From: a virus
Virus record (IMG/VR): IMGVR_UViG_3300017605_000880
Location: 1-64,000 of that record
DNA length: 64,000 bases
Direction: 5' to 3' (one strand)
Shown here piece after piece: positions 22,603 to 31,247 of the stretch (within the stretch, counting starts at the first letter, position 1; each line of letters starts with the position of its first letter). The position numbers and the translations under genes were made by a program. The notes beneath the pieces were generated by a model. It was not told the DNA's origin, did not search any database, and saw only the letters and a list, made by a program, of their open reading frames with translations.

Positions 22603-23022
22603 ATGTCGGAGACAGTGGCACAGGGCGTCACCGAACAGGGCCGCGACTGGAAGATCATCCAGGGCGTCAAGCCGGAAAACGGAGGCTACCGCGACCACGT
22701 CTGGCAGGAGTTCGCCGGGCTGGCCATCGAGATGGGCGGCTACAGCGACCTGACTGCCATCGACCCCTACAGCGGGCGCAGGCTCTGGCTGTCCAGCGCG
22801 TTCAAGTGCGACACGCACACGGCGATGCTGAGCGCGGCCAAGCCGGGCGAGGAGGCCATCGAGGTCTACCGGTTGTCGCACGAGTGCGGCGACTGCGGCG
22901 ACTCGGTCTTCGCAGCGCTCCGGCGGCTGGTGGACGCGATGGAGGCCATCGGGTTCCCGGAGGGATTCCGGGACGAGGCCCAGGCTGCCGGGGTCGTCGT
23001 CCCCACGGCCCACGACCGCTGA
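22603..23022 (+). CDS. Hypothetical protein under its own promoter
   Basis: 139 residues after GAGAGGGAG. Contains HVWQEFAGLAIEMGGYSD, FKCDTHTAML and HECGDCGDSVFAALRRLVDAMEAIG; the cysteines (C, then CxxC) may bind metal. A single-gene unit between an operator-promoter and a perfect terminator. Not recognised; the unit structure resembles an accessory (moron-type) gene. Confidence 0.65.
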   Translation: MSETVAQGVTEQGRDWKIIQGVKPENGGYRDHVWQEFAGLAIEMGGYSDLTAIDPYSGRRLWLSSAFKCDTHTAMLSAAKPGEEAIEVYRLSHECGDCGDSVFAALRRLVDAMEAIGFPEGFRDEAQAAGVVVPTAHDR

Positions 23023-23033
23023 CCAACCCAACA

Positions 23034-23064
23034 CGACGCCCCCCGGCAACCCCGGGGGGCGTCG
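23034..23064. terminator. Terminator shared by convergent genes
   Basis: CGACGCCCCCCGG and CCGGGGGGCGTCG make a perfect 13-bp stem with a 5-base loop. It lies between the rightward gene ending at 23022 and the leftward small gene ending at 23067, so it can serve both. Confidence 0.75.
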
Positions 23065-23066
23065 CC

Positions 23067-23216
23067 TTATACCTTGCCGACGTGCTCGATCAACACCGCG
23101 ATCACAAACGAGCAGAACCCGCCCCAACCGAACCGCTCCGGGATGATCCCAAACGCGGCCAGCCCCGACAGGACCGCCGCCAACAGCAGGAACAGCAAAA
23201 CCAACACGGTTGCCAT
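23067..23216 (-). CDS. Leftward 49-residue membrane protein
   Basis: MATVLVLLFLLLAAVLSGLA, then a short loop (PERFGWGG) and a second hydrophobic stretch ending IEHVGKV: two TM helices. It is the only leftward gene in this part and ends right at the terminator. No strong ribosome site. Third-position G/C use fits a coding frame. Role unknown. Confidence 0.55.
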   Translation of the reverse strand: MATVLVLLFLLLAAVLSGLAAFGIIPERFGWGGFCSFVIAVLIEHVGKV

Positions 23217-23263
23217 ACCGGGTGTTTACCCGCCGCGACCCTCGAGCATGCTACGCTCCCCAG

Positions 23264-23539
23264 ATGACTGACAACGTGACACAGCCCGCGCGGCCCGCCC
23301 GGCACTTCTCGGTCGAGGAGAAACTGCGCTGGCTCGAACCCAACCCGAACCTGCCGCCGCACCTGCACGTGATCGCCGCGCAGTTCCAGGCCCTGGCCAT
23401 GGCGTTGCTGCGGCAGGTCGAGGACAGCCCGCAGCTGACCCTCGCGTTGCAGCACCTGATCGACGCCAAAGACTGCGCCGTCCGAGCGAAGATCGCCGAA
23501 CAGCCGCACGTGCTACCCTCGGACCTGGGGTCGCGATGA
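23264..23539 (+). CDS. Small helical protein, possibly Acb2-like (DUF7681-type)
   Basis: 91 residues, leaderless-type start (TACGCT ends 6 bases before the ATG). The pattern EEKLRWLEPNPNLPPHLHVIAAQFQALAMALLRQV, then SPQLTLALQHLIDAKDCAVRA, resembles small hexameric Acb2-type proteins, which sequester cyclic nucleotides and block CBASS-type defence. The conserved end of that family usually reads with Asn/Ala after the alignment block, which is altered here, so the match is tentative. It stands directly before the terminase genes. Confidence 0.5.
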   Translation: MTDNVTQPARPARHFSVEEKLRWLEPNPNLPPHLHVIAAQFQALAMALLRQVEDSPQLTLALQHLIDAKDCAVRAKIAEQPHVLPSDLGSR

Positions 23540-23561
23540 CCCCTGGATAGGGAGAGTCGAG

Positions 23562-24092
23562 ATGACCAAACCCGCCGAAGGTAAACGGCTAAGCGGCAAC
23601 CCCGTCGGGATCCGGGTCAGTCCCAACAAGGACAGCCTCATCGCCCGCCGGATCCGCGCCGTCGAACTGCGCGTCCAAGGCATGACCCTCAACGAGGTCT
23701 CCAAAGCCACCGGCGTCAACCCCCGGACCGTCCGGATCGACATCGACACGGTGTTGCGTGAGCGGGACGCCGCGACCATCCCGCTGCTGCGCGCGTTGGA
23801 AGAGGAACGGCTGGATCTGGCCGTCCGGACCGCTGCGAAGATCATCGAAGACCACCCCGGGACTGAACTGGCGTTGAAAGCCGTCGACCGGCTGATCCGG
23901 GCGTCGGCCCGCCGCGCCGGGCTGCTCGGGTTGGACGCCCCGGTCGAGTTGAACATCCGCAGCACCGAGGTGACCCAGGCGGATCTGGAGTTGGAGGAGC
24001 TGATCCGGGAGGCGCAGACCCGCAACGCGACCACCCTCGAGCAGCTGTTAGCGCAGGCAACCGGCGATGACCCAAACCCTGCCGCAGCTTGA
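23562..24092 (+). CDS. Terminase small subunit
   Basis: 176 residues, GGGAGAG before the ATG. RIRAVELRVQGMTLNEVSKATGVNPRTVRIDI is a helix-turn-helix for recognising the packaging site, followed by a long helical oligomerisation region. It overlaps the large-subunit gene by 26 bases. It should bind the phage DNA and bring in the large subunit. Confidence 0.8.
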   Translation: MTKPAEGKRLSGNPVGIRVSPNKDSLIARRIRAVELRVQGMTLNEVSKATGVNPRTVRIDIDTVLRERDAATIPLLRALEEERLDLAVRTAAKIIEDHPGTELALKAVDRLIRASARRAGLLGLDAPVELNIRSTEVTQADLELEELIREAQTRNATTLEQLLAQATGDDPNPAAA

Positions 24093-25680
24093 GCTTGACG
24101 CCCCCCCGTCGCCCTGGATCACCGACCCGTACCACTCTGAGGTCAACGCCGAGAACTTCGACCTGTACGGGTATCTGGCCCAGTTCGACCCCCGGCTGTT
24201 CACCCACAGCCGAGGCAGGCGTGAGATCACCCGGTACGACCCGATCCTGTTCGCGATCGTCTACTTCCCGCACCACATCCGCACCGACGGGAGGATCTCG
24301 TTCGCCGACCCGCACTTCCAGTGGGCCGGCGCCGCCCGCCGGTGGGTCGTCCCTGCCGGGTTGAAACAAGACCGGCACGCCTACGTCGCCCCCCGCGACA
24401 CCGGCAAGTCGACGTGGTGGTTCCTGCTGCTGCCGATGTGGGCCGCCGCGCACGGACACATCAAGTTCGCTGCCGCGTTCGCCCACTCCGGCACCCAATC
24501 CGAAACCCACCTGCACGCGTTCCGGTCGGAGCTGGCCGAGAACCAACGGCTGCGGCAGGACTACCCCGACCTGTGCACCCCCGCCCGGAAGCCGAACGGG
24601 AAGACCACCGCCGACAACATCCAGATGCTGCGGACCCGGGGCGGGTTTGCGTTCGCCGCCCGTGGGGTTGATGCGGCGAACCTCGGGCTGAAGGAGAAAG
24701 ACACCCGCCCCGATCTGATCCTACTGGACGACGTCGAACCGGACGAGGCGAGTTACAGCCAGTACCAGATGGAGAAACGACGCGGGACCATCATCGAGGC
24801 GATCCTGCCGATGAACCTCCGCGCCCATGTCGTCCTGGTCGGTACCGTCACCATGCCCGGCAGTATCGTCCACCAGCTGGTCGCAGTCGCCCGGGGTGAC
24901 ACCGAGGTCGAAGGCTGGGTTGGGGAGGAGAACTTCGCTCCGCACCACGCCCTGCCGATCTGCCTACGTGATGACGGGACCGAACGCAGTATCTGGCCCG
25001 CGAAGTGGCCGCTCGAGTTCCTGCAGTCGATCCGCCGGACCCGGTCCTACCTGAAGAACTTCGCCAACGACCCGATGGGCACCGAAGGCGGGTATTGGAC
25101 GGTGGACGATTTCACCTACGGCGAGCTGGGCAACCCGACCCGCTGGTTCCTCGCGTTGGACCCGACGATCACCACGAAAACCCGATCCGACCCGGCCGGG
25201 GTGGCGGTCGTCTCCTACGCCCCCGGCTATGTGATCCCGTCCGAGGACCGGCGCAGGTTGCCAGTCAAGGTGCCGAGCCGGTGTTTGGTGGAGTTCGCGG
25301 CGGAGGTGAAGCTGGTCGGGGAGGGTCTGCGGCGGTACCTGTTGAAGGTCCTGCAGCGGTTCCCGAGGGTCAAGGCGATCATCGTCGAAGGCAACCAGGG
25401 CGGGGAGAACTGGCACGCGATCCTGCACGATATGCCGGTCCGGGTGATTGTGGTGTGGTCGGAGGAGAAGAAGGAGGTCCGGGCGGCGAACCTGCTGGAG
25501 CTGTACCAACACAACCCGCCGAGGGTCCTGCACCCCGAACCTGGGGCGGTGGTTGCGTTGGAGCAGCAGATGGCGTCGTTCCCCCGGGGCAAAGACGACA
25601 TGGTGGACGCGGTCGGGTCGGTCTGTCTGCGTGTCCTGGGGAAGCCGGCGAAGAAAGGCCAGACGTTCTTCCCGGTCTGA
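24067..25680 (+). CDS. Terminase large subunit
   Basis: 537 residues. ATPase: APRDTGKST (108-116) as Walker A and LILLDDVEPDE (217-227) as Walker B. Nuclease: LALDPTITTK (first Asp), IIVEGNQGG in the middle, and KDDMVDAVGSV near the end. The enzyme cuts concatemers and pumps DNA into the procapsid at the portal. Length and order are normal for the family. Confidence 0.93.
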   Translation: MTQTLPQLELDAPPSPWITDPYHSEVNAENFDLYGYLAQFDPRLFTHSRGRREITRYDPILFAIVYFPHHIRTDGRISFADPHFQWAGAARRWVVPAGLKQDRHAYVAPRDTGKSTWWFLLLPMWAAAHGHIKFAAAFAHSGTQSETHLHAFRSELAENQRLRQDYPDLCTPARKPNGKTTADNIQMLRTRGGFAFAARGVDAANLGLKEKDTRPDLILLDDVEPDEASYSQYQMEKRRGTIIEAILPMNLRAHVVLVGTVTMPGSIVHQLVAVARGDTEVEGWVGEENFAPHHALPICLRDDGTERSIWPAKWPLEFLQSIRRTRSYLKNFANDPMGTEGGYWTVDDFTYGELGNPTRWFLALDPTITTKTRSDPAGVAVVSYAPGYVIPSEDRRRLPVKVPSRCLVEFAAEVKLVGEGLRRYLLKVLQRFPRVKAIIVEGNQGGENWHAILHDMPVRVIVVWSEEKKEVRAANLLELYQHNPPRVLHPEPGAVVALEQQMASFPRGKDDMVDAVGSVCLRVLGKPAKKGQTFFPV

Positions 25681-25686
25681 TACCCT
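25681..25686 (+). promoter_or_regulatory. -10 element of leaderless GNAT gene
   Basis: TACCCT immediately follows the terminase stop codon and ends 6 bases before the GTG at 25693, the same spacing as other leaderless starts here. No clear -35. Confidence 0.35.
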
Positions 25687-25692
25687 CGACAG

Positions 25693-26253
25693 GTGGATTG
25701 GGACCCGGCGAAACACCCGCGCGACCCGGACGACGGGCGGTTCACAGACAGTTGGGTCGGGGCGGCGTTGCGTCGGATGCGGTTGCCCAGCTGGATCGAG
25801 AAGGTCACCCCGCAGCAAGCCGAGGCCATCCGCGCTGACCTTGCGGGGGAGGACAAGGCCAGGCGGTACATGCGGCTGGCGTTGACCGACACCGGCCACG
25901 GCGGGCAGTACGACGCCGTGACCCATGTGGCCCGTGATGAGCGTGGGCAGGTGGTCGCGGCGGTGTCGACCCGGGCCTACCAACAGTGGACGGAAGAGTC
26001 TGACAGCTTGGTCCCGCTGACCGGGATTGAGTATCTCGGGTCGGTCGCCCCGGGTGGTGGGACTGCGCTGGTGCGCAACACCGTCTTGCGGGCCTGGGAA
26101 GCCGGCCACGCCGGTGTCTACCTGGAACCGGGGGAAGGTTCGCTGGGGTTTTGGGAGAAGCTGGGGTTCGTACCTGACCCGCTCGAGTTCGGAACCGACG
26201 CCCATTACGGGTTGACTGCCGACCAGTTCGAGCAGTGGCTTGCCGAGCACTGA
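25693..26253 (+). CDS. GNAT acetyltransferase-like protein with N-terminal HPR tag
   Basis: 186 residues from GTG. Tag: DWDPAKHPRDPDDGRFTDSW. Then a helical segment and a GNAT-type fold: QVVAAVSTRAYQQW, GIEYLGSVAPGGGTALVRNTV (in the place of the acetyl-CoA loop) and SLGFWEKLGFVPD, the typical GNAT end. It may acetylate a host or virion protein or a small molecule. It lies between terminase and portal. The tag suggests virion packaging; that part is inference. Confidence 0.75.
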   Translation: MDWDPAKHPRDPDDGRFTDSWVGAALRRMRLPSWIEKVTPQQAEAIRADLAGEDKARRYMRLALTDTGHGGQYDAVTHVARDERGQVVAAVSTRAYQQWTEESDSLVPLTGIEYLGSVAPGGGTALVRNTVLRAWEAGHAGVYLEPGEGSLGFWEKLGFVPDPLEFGTDAHYGLTADQFEQWLAEH

Positions 26254-26264
26254 GGAGCTGCACC

Positions 26265-27098
26265 TTGGATTGGGACCCGGCACGGCACCCCCGATGGCCC
26301 GCCGACGCGCCCGAACACCGGGGCGGGCAGTTCGCCGACAGCCCCCTCGCGAACGAGTACCGGGCGTTCCAAGCCGCCGGGCAGGTCTGGCTGCGCAGCC
26401 TTTCCCGACGGGCACACCCGAAAGGCCGTTGGAAACCCGGCCGGTGGGCCATGGTCGACCCGCAGGCGTACCACAAAGAACAGCTGGCGCACATCCGCGA
26501 CTCGTTCCTGCAGAACGGTGTGCACCCGCACCAGGCCCGGCAGATCACCCAGGAGATCGCCGACAGCACCACCCCGCCAGCAGTGGTCCTGCAGAACGGA
26601 CCACACCGGTTGGTGTTCCAAGCCGAACACAGCGACTACGGCGCGGTTACGGAGATGTTCGACCGGCTGCACCACGCCGCGCCGGTCTCCACCCCGGCCC
26701 GGCTGCTGTTCGCCCGCGACATCCCCGACCGGCACCACGGGACCACGTTGATGCCGTCCGCGACGGCGATGTTCGACATGAAGATCTTCCAACCGCCCAG
26801 CCAGACTGACGTCGAAACCTCGATGCCGTCAGCCGGGCGGGTCCCGTGGTGGCAGTATGTGATGGCCCACGAGTGGGGCCACGTCGTCGGCGGCGATAAC
26901 CGGCAGTTGGACCCGCCGATGCCGATGATGCAAGGACTGTCCGCCTACGTGTACCGGACGGATTGGGCGGACGAGGCCGAGCGGCGGCGGGAAGCCTACG
27001 CCGAGGCGTTCGCGGAGTGGTTCTTCGCCGACGGGCACCCCTCGATCGAGGCGGTCCGGGAGGCGGCGTTGGCGTTCAGATGGGAGTTCCCGGGATGA
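26265..27098 (+). CDS. Zincin metallopeptidase-like protein with N-terminal HPR tag
   Basis: 277 residues from a TTG start preceded by GAGGAG; this start gives MDWDPARHPRWPADAP, matching the tag family. MAHEWGHVVGG (about 200-210) contains HExxH, and EAYAEAFAEWFF further on can supply the third zinc ligand: a zincin fold. Substrate unknown. Possibly cuts a host protein after delivery, or works in head maturation. Ends in an ATGA overlap. Confidence 0.75.
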   Translation: MDWDPARHPRWPADAPEHRGGQFADSPLANEYRAFQAAGQVWLRSLSRRAHPKGRWKPGRWAMVDPQAYHKEQLAHIRDSFLQNGVHPHQARQITQEIADSTTPPAVVLQNGPHRLVFQAEHSDYGAVTEMFDRLHHAAPVSTPARLLFARDIPDRHHGTTLMPSATAMFDMKIFQPPSQTDVETSMPSAGRVPWWQYVMAHEWGHVVGGDNRQLDPPMPMMQGLSAYVYRTDWADEAERRREAYAEAFAEWFFADGHPSIEAVREAALAFRWEFPG

Positions 27099-27247
27099 GC
27101 GAACCGATCCTGGTGACGGACAGGTTCGCCGACGGCGGCGGATCGACCCCGATCACCGAACTGGACGAACCGACCTTGTACCGGCTGGCGGTGGCCGGGT
27201 CGGATGAGGCGGTCGAGGAGATCGCACGTCGCGCGAACAGCGACTAA
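27095..27247 (+). CDS. Small acidic protein, 50 aa
   Basis: MSEPILVTDRFADGGGST, then PITELDEPTLYRLAVAGSDEAVEEIARR. Coupled to the peptidase gene by ATGA. No tag and no domain recognised; could be a partner or inhibitor of the peptidase, which is a guess from position. Confidence 0.6.
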   Translation: MSEPILVTDRFADGGGSTPITELDEPTLYRLAVAGSDEAVEEIARRANSD

Positions 27248-27297
27248 CCCCGGGCTTCCTGGTATCCTGGTCGTAACCGACAGAGAGGGGGCCGGCG

Positions 27298-29307
27298 TTG
27301 ACCAGAGCGCTCACCCCGGCCCACGCCGCCCAGCTACAGGTCGGAACCATGACCACCGCAGGCTACGGCACCCCCGCCCTGGTCAACCCCGGTGGTCCGG
27401 TCGAGATCACCGTCACCCCCGACAGCGACGGCGACGGGCAGCACCTCGATACTGGCGCCACCGGGCTGTTGATGCGCAGCCTCGCCGAACTGGACGCCGC
27501 CCGCCCCGAGTACGCCCTAGCCGACGAGATGTACGACGGGACCGTCGAAGAACTACACGTCTCCGATGCGATCGCCCGGCTGTTGGCCCAATCCGGCGTG
27601 AACAACATCGAAAACCTGAACTACGCGAAAGTCCCAGTCGACACCATCGCCGAGAAGCTGCAGATCCGCGCGATCACAGTCTCTGCCGGCGACCTGGCCG
27701 AGGACGACAGCCACGACCCCGACCGGGAGATCGGCGAAGCCGACCGCGACATCGAAGACGACCCCGAGGTCGACGAGCAGAAAGAAATCAGCAGCCACGC
27801 GCAGGAGCTGCTGGACGACATCCGGAAACGCAACCAGCTCGACGCGGAAGAACCCGAGCTGATGAAAACCTGCTCCAAATACGGCGAAGGATACCTGTTC
27901 GTCTGGCCGGTCGTGGCCGACCCGGAAGGCTACGAAGAAGCCTCACCGCTCGAACCGGACCAACCCGCCCGGATCGTCGGGGTCGACATGTTCGTCAACA
28001 GCCCGTACACCACCCGGGCGTACTACGACGCGGAGAACCCGCTGCGGATGACCCACGTCCTGAAATCGTGGGAGTGGTACGACGAGGCCAACGACACCGA
28101 CCGGCTCCGCGCCACCCTGTACTTCCCCGACCGGATCGAACGTTGGGTGGTCAAGCTGCAGGGCGACCCGGCCCGCCGCGAAGACTGGGAACACTACGTC
28201 GAGGGCGACGAGCAGTGGCCGTTGGACAACCCGACCGGTGAGATCCCGTTCTTCCACCTGCGCAACGACCGCCCCTACGGCAAACCGGAACACCGGGCAG
28301 CGTACGGGCCGCAGCGGTTGATCAACAAACTGGTCAGCACCCACGCGGCGACGATCGACTTCCAGGGCTGGCCCCAACGCTATTTCCTGATCGATCCTAA
28401 AGCCGACGACCCGATGATGAACCTGCTCGACCCGGACAACCCGGAGGACGATGGGGACGATCCGGAGGGCAGTGGGCGCAGCCCGTTCCGGGCCGACCCG
28501 GCAGCAGTGTGGAAGATGTTCGCCAGCGCGGTCGGGCAGTTCCAGGCCGCCGACCCGCAGGTGTTCATGGCACCGCTGGACCGGTACATCAAATCGATCT
28601 CCGAACTGTGCGGGATCCCGCTGGACCGGTTCGTCGGCTATTCCACCCCGCCGTCGGGGGAGTCGCGGAAGGCCGCGAACGAACCGCTGTACGAGAAGGC
28701 CGGATCCCGGCAGGACTCGTATGGTCCGGTGATGGAGGACGCGTACGAGTTCGCGCTGCAGCTGCTGGGTGTGACCGACGTGACGGTCGACGTGAAGTGG
28801 AAGCCGCTGCAGGTTGCGGTCGGGCTCGAGGACTGGAACATCATCCAGGCGAAGATCGGCAACGGTGTCCCGGTCCGGCAGGCGTTGATCGAAGCCGGCT
28901 ACCCGGAGGACGAGGTCGACATCTGGCTGGTGGATGAGACCGGCGCGGACCTGGTCCGCCGGGTGGCGTTGTTGAACTCGATCGGGACCGCGATCCAGGC
29001 GATGTCGGCCGGTGTCGCGGTCGGGATGGTCTCCCCGGAGCAGGCCGGCGACATCATCGCCCGGATCATCGGGGCGGTCGGGGAGAACCTGCCGCGCCTG
29101 GCGAAACCGGTCGCGTTGCACCCGCAGATGCAGCAGATGGCGGACCAGATGCAGAAGGACGCCCGGGGTCAGCAGATGGCCGAACATATCGCGTCGGCTC
29201 CGGCGCAGCCGCAGTTCGACCCGGAGGGGAAGCCTATCCCGCCGCCGCCGGACCGGCCGCTGCCGCCTATGCCACCTCCACCTCCGCCGGTCAAGGTCGG
29301 CAGGTGA
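27298..29307 (+). CDS. Portal protein
   Basis: 669 residues from a TTG with GAGAGGGGG 7 bases upstream. Hallmarks of SPP1 gp6-type portals: YAKVPVDTIAEKL, KYGEGYLFVWP, an acidic mid-part, NPTGEIPFFHLRND, INKLVSTHAATIDFQGWPQRYFL, ELCGIPLDRFVGYSTPPSGESRKAANEPL. The C-terminus is Pro-rich. Forms the DNA-entry ring of the head, and could be the docking point for the tagged proteins. Confidence 0.88.
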   Translation: MTRALTPAHAAQLQVGTMTTAGYGTPALVNPGGPVEITVTPDSDGDGQHLDTGATGLLMRSLAELDAARPEYALADEMYDGTVEELHVSDAIARLLAQSGVNNIENLNYAKVPVDTIAEKLQIRAITVSAGDLAEDDSHDPDREIGEADRDIEDDPEVDEQKEISSHAQELLDDIRKRNQLDAEEPELMKTCSKYGEGYLFVWPVVADPEGYEEASPLEPDQPARIVGVDMFVNSPYTTRAYYDAENPLRMTHVLKSWEWYDEANDTDRLRATLYFPDRIERWVVKLQGDPARREDWEHYVEGDEQWPLDNPTGEIPFFHLRNDRPYGKPEHRAAYGPQRLINKLVSTHAATIDFQGWPQRYFLIDPKADDPMMNLLDPDNPEDDGDDPEGSGRSPFRADPAAVWKMFASAVGQFQAADPQVFMAPLDRYIKSISELCGIPLDRFVGYSTPPSGESRKAANEPLYEKAGSRQDSYGPVMEDAYEFALQLLGVTDVTVDVKWKPLQVAVGLEDWNIIQAKIGNGVPVRQALIEAGYPEDEVDIWLVDETGADLVRRVALLNSIGTAIQAMSAGVAVGMVSPEQAGDIIARIIGAVGENLPRLAKPVALHPQMQQMADQMQKDARGQQMAEHIASAPAQPQFDPEGKPIPPPPDRPLPPMPPPPPPVKVGR

Positions 29308-29310
29308 CCT

Positions 29311-30156
29311 GTGACGTGGGGACCGGACGACGAGCGGAAACACCCGCGCGACACTGAAGGCCGTTGGACTGACCGGCTCGATGCCCGGCTGCGCCGGCTG
29401 CCGGGCTTCCCGGCCGACGGGTTGAAGATGCAAGCGTCGGAGATGGCGTACCGTAAACGCTGGCTGGACGAGCACGGCCGGTACAGCGGGCTGGAGATCT
29501 GGCACCCGAACCAGGGCACCTGGATGGACGCAGCCGACGCCTTCCCGAAGGGCCGCTCCTACGGGCCGGCCGACGAGGACGACCCGATGAAGGGTATCAA
29601 ACTGGACGACCCGTACGGGCTCGGGATGGACGCGCACTGGACCCCCTCCGCTCCGATCCACGTCCGCAGGAAACTCGAGCCGTCCCGCCGGGTCGACCAG
29701 ACGCGGGAGAAGCCCAACCCGAGGATGGAGTACCTGCACGAGGAGACCGGCGTATGGGTGCCGGGGTCCAGGCTCGACGTTGACCCTGACACGGGGATGT
29801 GGGATGCGTTCGGCAGTCCGTTCGGTTCGGGGAAGGTCGCCGAACGCCCGCACTACCCGCCGACGAACTTCGACAAGCAGACCGTCGCTTATGGGTTCAC
29901 GCAGGAGGACCACGCGTTCAACGGGATGATCCGAACTATCCGCCTGCAGGATGTGGTCGACCAGCCGTCGTACCTGCAGGGCGGGTACCAGATGCTCGGG
30001 GAGGACGGCAACTGGCACACCTTGGAGGAGGTGTACCAGGTCTACCCGGAGCTTGAAGATTCGGATCTGTTCGAGTTGATCGCGGGGGATCTGCATTTCC
30101 CGGAGATCGAGGCGTCGTCGGAGTTGACGGTCCGCCGCACCCCAATGGACTACTGA
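29311..30156 (+). CDS. HPR-tagged protein with repeated G-x-W modules
   Basis: 281 residues from GTG. Tag: KHPRDTEGRWTDRLD. The body appears to be repeats of a 50-70 residue beta-rich unit with a G-x-W core: LEIWHPNQGTWMDAADAF, a second around ETGVWVPGSR, and a last unit (YQMLGEDGNWHTLEEVYQV, then LIAGDLHFPEIE and LTVRRTP). The last unit recurs at the ends of two other tagged proteins. No enzyme motif. Probably a binding module. Confidence 0.65.
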   Translation: MTWGPDDERKHPRDTEGRWTDRLDARLRRLPGFPADGLKMQASEMAYRKRWLDEHGRYSGLEIWHPNQGTWMDAADAFPKGRSYGPADEDDPMKGIKLDDPYGLGMDAHWTPSAPIHVRRKLEPSRRVDQTREKPNPRMEYLHEETGVWVPGSRLDVDPDTGMWDAFGSPFGSGKVAERPHYPPTNFDKQTVAYGFTQEDHAFNGMIRTIRLQDVVDQPSYLQGGYQMLGEDGNWHTLEEVYQVYPELEDSDLFELIAGDLHFPEIEASSELTVRRTPMDY

Positions 30157-30170
30157 CAGGAGGAACAACA

Positions 30171-30344
30171 ATGGCAACCTACGGAGCGCCCCGGCAGGTG
30201 CCGGGCCGTAACAGCACCGGGCGCAGCGGGCAGACGGCCAGCGCGAAGCGTAAGGGCATGAAGGCGCTGCCGCCGCGACGGACCGGCGGGTCGAAGATGA
30301 CCCGCGACGGGTCGAACCCGATGGCCCACGGCGGGAACTGCTAA
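30171..30344 (+). CDS. Small basic protein, 57 aa
   Basis: AGGAGG ribosome site and ATG 30171. Lys/Arg/Gly/Ser-rich (GRNSTGRSGQTASAKRKG..., ending MAHGGNC), likely disordered. One of several short basic proteins in this head region; may bind DNA or the capsid interior. Not recognised. Confidence 0.65.
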   Translation: MATYGAPRQVPGRNSTGRSGQTASAKRKGMKALPPRRTGGSKMTRDGSNPMAHGGNC

Positions 30345-30354
30345 GGAGACGGCG

Positions 30355-31209
30355 ATGCGCCGCTGGAATGAGAAGGACCACCCCCGCAACCCCGAGGACG
30401 GTAAGTTCCGGGACAAGATCGGCGGCGGCGGGTGGGCGCGGCGCATCTCCGACGCGATCGGACGGCGCCGGGGCGAGCGCGACCAACGCCGCGAGGACGC
30501 CCAATTCGAACGCGACCGGCGCGAGCACATGCGCACCCACCCGGGCGCGACTGCCCGGCAGGCTGCGATCCATGCGTCGATGCAGCAGTCGTTCCGCCGG
30601 GAGGACCAGGCCAGGGCGGCGGGCGACACTGCGCGGGCGGACAGGCTGCGGGCCCAGGGGTTCGATTTCATGCAGTCGTACCACCGGCCGGACCCGGGTG
30701 GGCCGTCGCGGCTGTCCCGGATGGAGGACGGCACCGGTTCGCGTGACCCCAGGCAGGTCGGTGGGCGTCCGATCGAGATCAACGGCCAGACGGTCGGGTA
30801 CGAATCGACCGGGCCTGGGATCCGGGGCGTCAACCAGGACGAGGAGGGGCTGCCCCGGGGCCAGTTGGATCGGGAACTGGCCGCGCTCGTGTCTGACCTG
30901 GACCTGCCGGCGCAGGATGCGCAGGCGTTGAACGAGTCGAAACACCAGATCATCACAACCTACGTCGATGACCTGTTCGAGGTCGCGGAGGACATCCAGA
31001 ACGGGGTCTTCCAGCACGATTTCGAGGAGGACCCCGACTTGGAGGATCTGGTGAATGCGATGGCGGATGTGGCGATGGACCGGCCGGACAACTGGGGCGC
31101 GATGCAGACGGCGGCGGAACGCCTACGGAAGTACATCATCCGCAGCGGCTACGCGAATGTGGCGAAGCTGCCGGCACGCCCGCCGGAGTCGACCTGGAGG
31201 AGAGACTAG
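30355..31209 (+). CDS. HPR-tagged helical protein
   Basis: 284 residues. Tag: WNEKDHPRNPEDGKFRDK, continuing WARRISDAIGRRRGE, which is repeated in the shorter protein at 32543. Then a charged coiled-coil-like part and an acidic C-terminal helical domain (ALVSDLDLPAQDAQALNESK, DLVNAMADVAMDRPDNWG). No catalytic motif seen. Function unknown. Confidence 0.65.
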   Translation: MRRWNEKDHPRNPEDGKFRDKIGGGGWARRISDAIGRRRGERDQRREDAQFERDRREHMRTHPGATARQAAIHASMQQSFRREDQARAAGDTARADRLRAQGFDFMQSYHRPDPGGPSRLSRMEDGTGSRDPRQVGGRPIEINGQTVGYESTGPGIRGVNQDEEGLPRGQLDRELAALVSDLDLPAQDAQALNESKHQIITTYVDDLFEVAEDIQNGVFQHDFEEDPDLEDLVNAMADVAMDRPDNWGAMQTAAERLRKYIIRSGYANVAKLPARPPESTWRRD

Positions 31210-31211
31210 GC

Positions 31212-31241
31212 GTGACACACGCGGTGTCACTCTGATAGAAT
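31212..31241 (+). promoter_or_regulatory. Promoter with perfect 19-bp palindrome (site E)
   Basis: GTGACACACGCGGTGTCAC (31212-31230): perfect 7-bp inverted halves around 5 bases, the best copy of the family. TAGAAT (31236-31241) follows. GGAGGT and the ATG of the next gene come 6 bases later, so a second transcript begins here inside the head operon. Confidence 0.65.
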
Positions 31242-31247
31242 GGAGGT

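Noticed and set aside
27943-31017. A 1024-codon open frame on the minus strand
   Set aside because: It lies fully antisense to the portal and two tagged genes, has no ribosome site and shows the Arg/Pro/Val-rich composition of shadow translation in GC-rich DNA.
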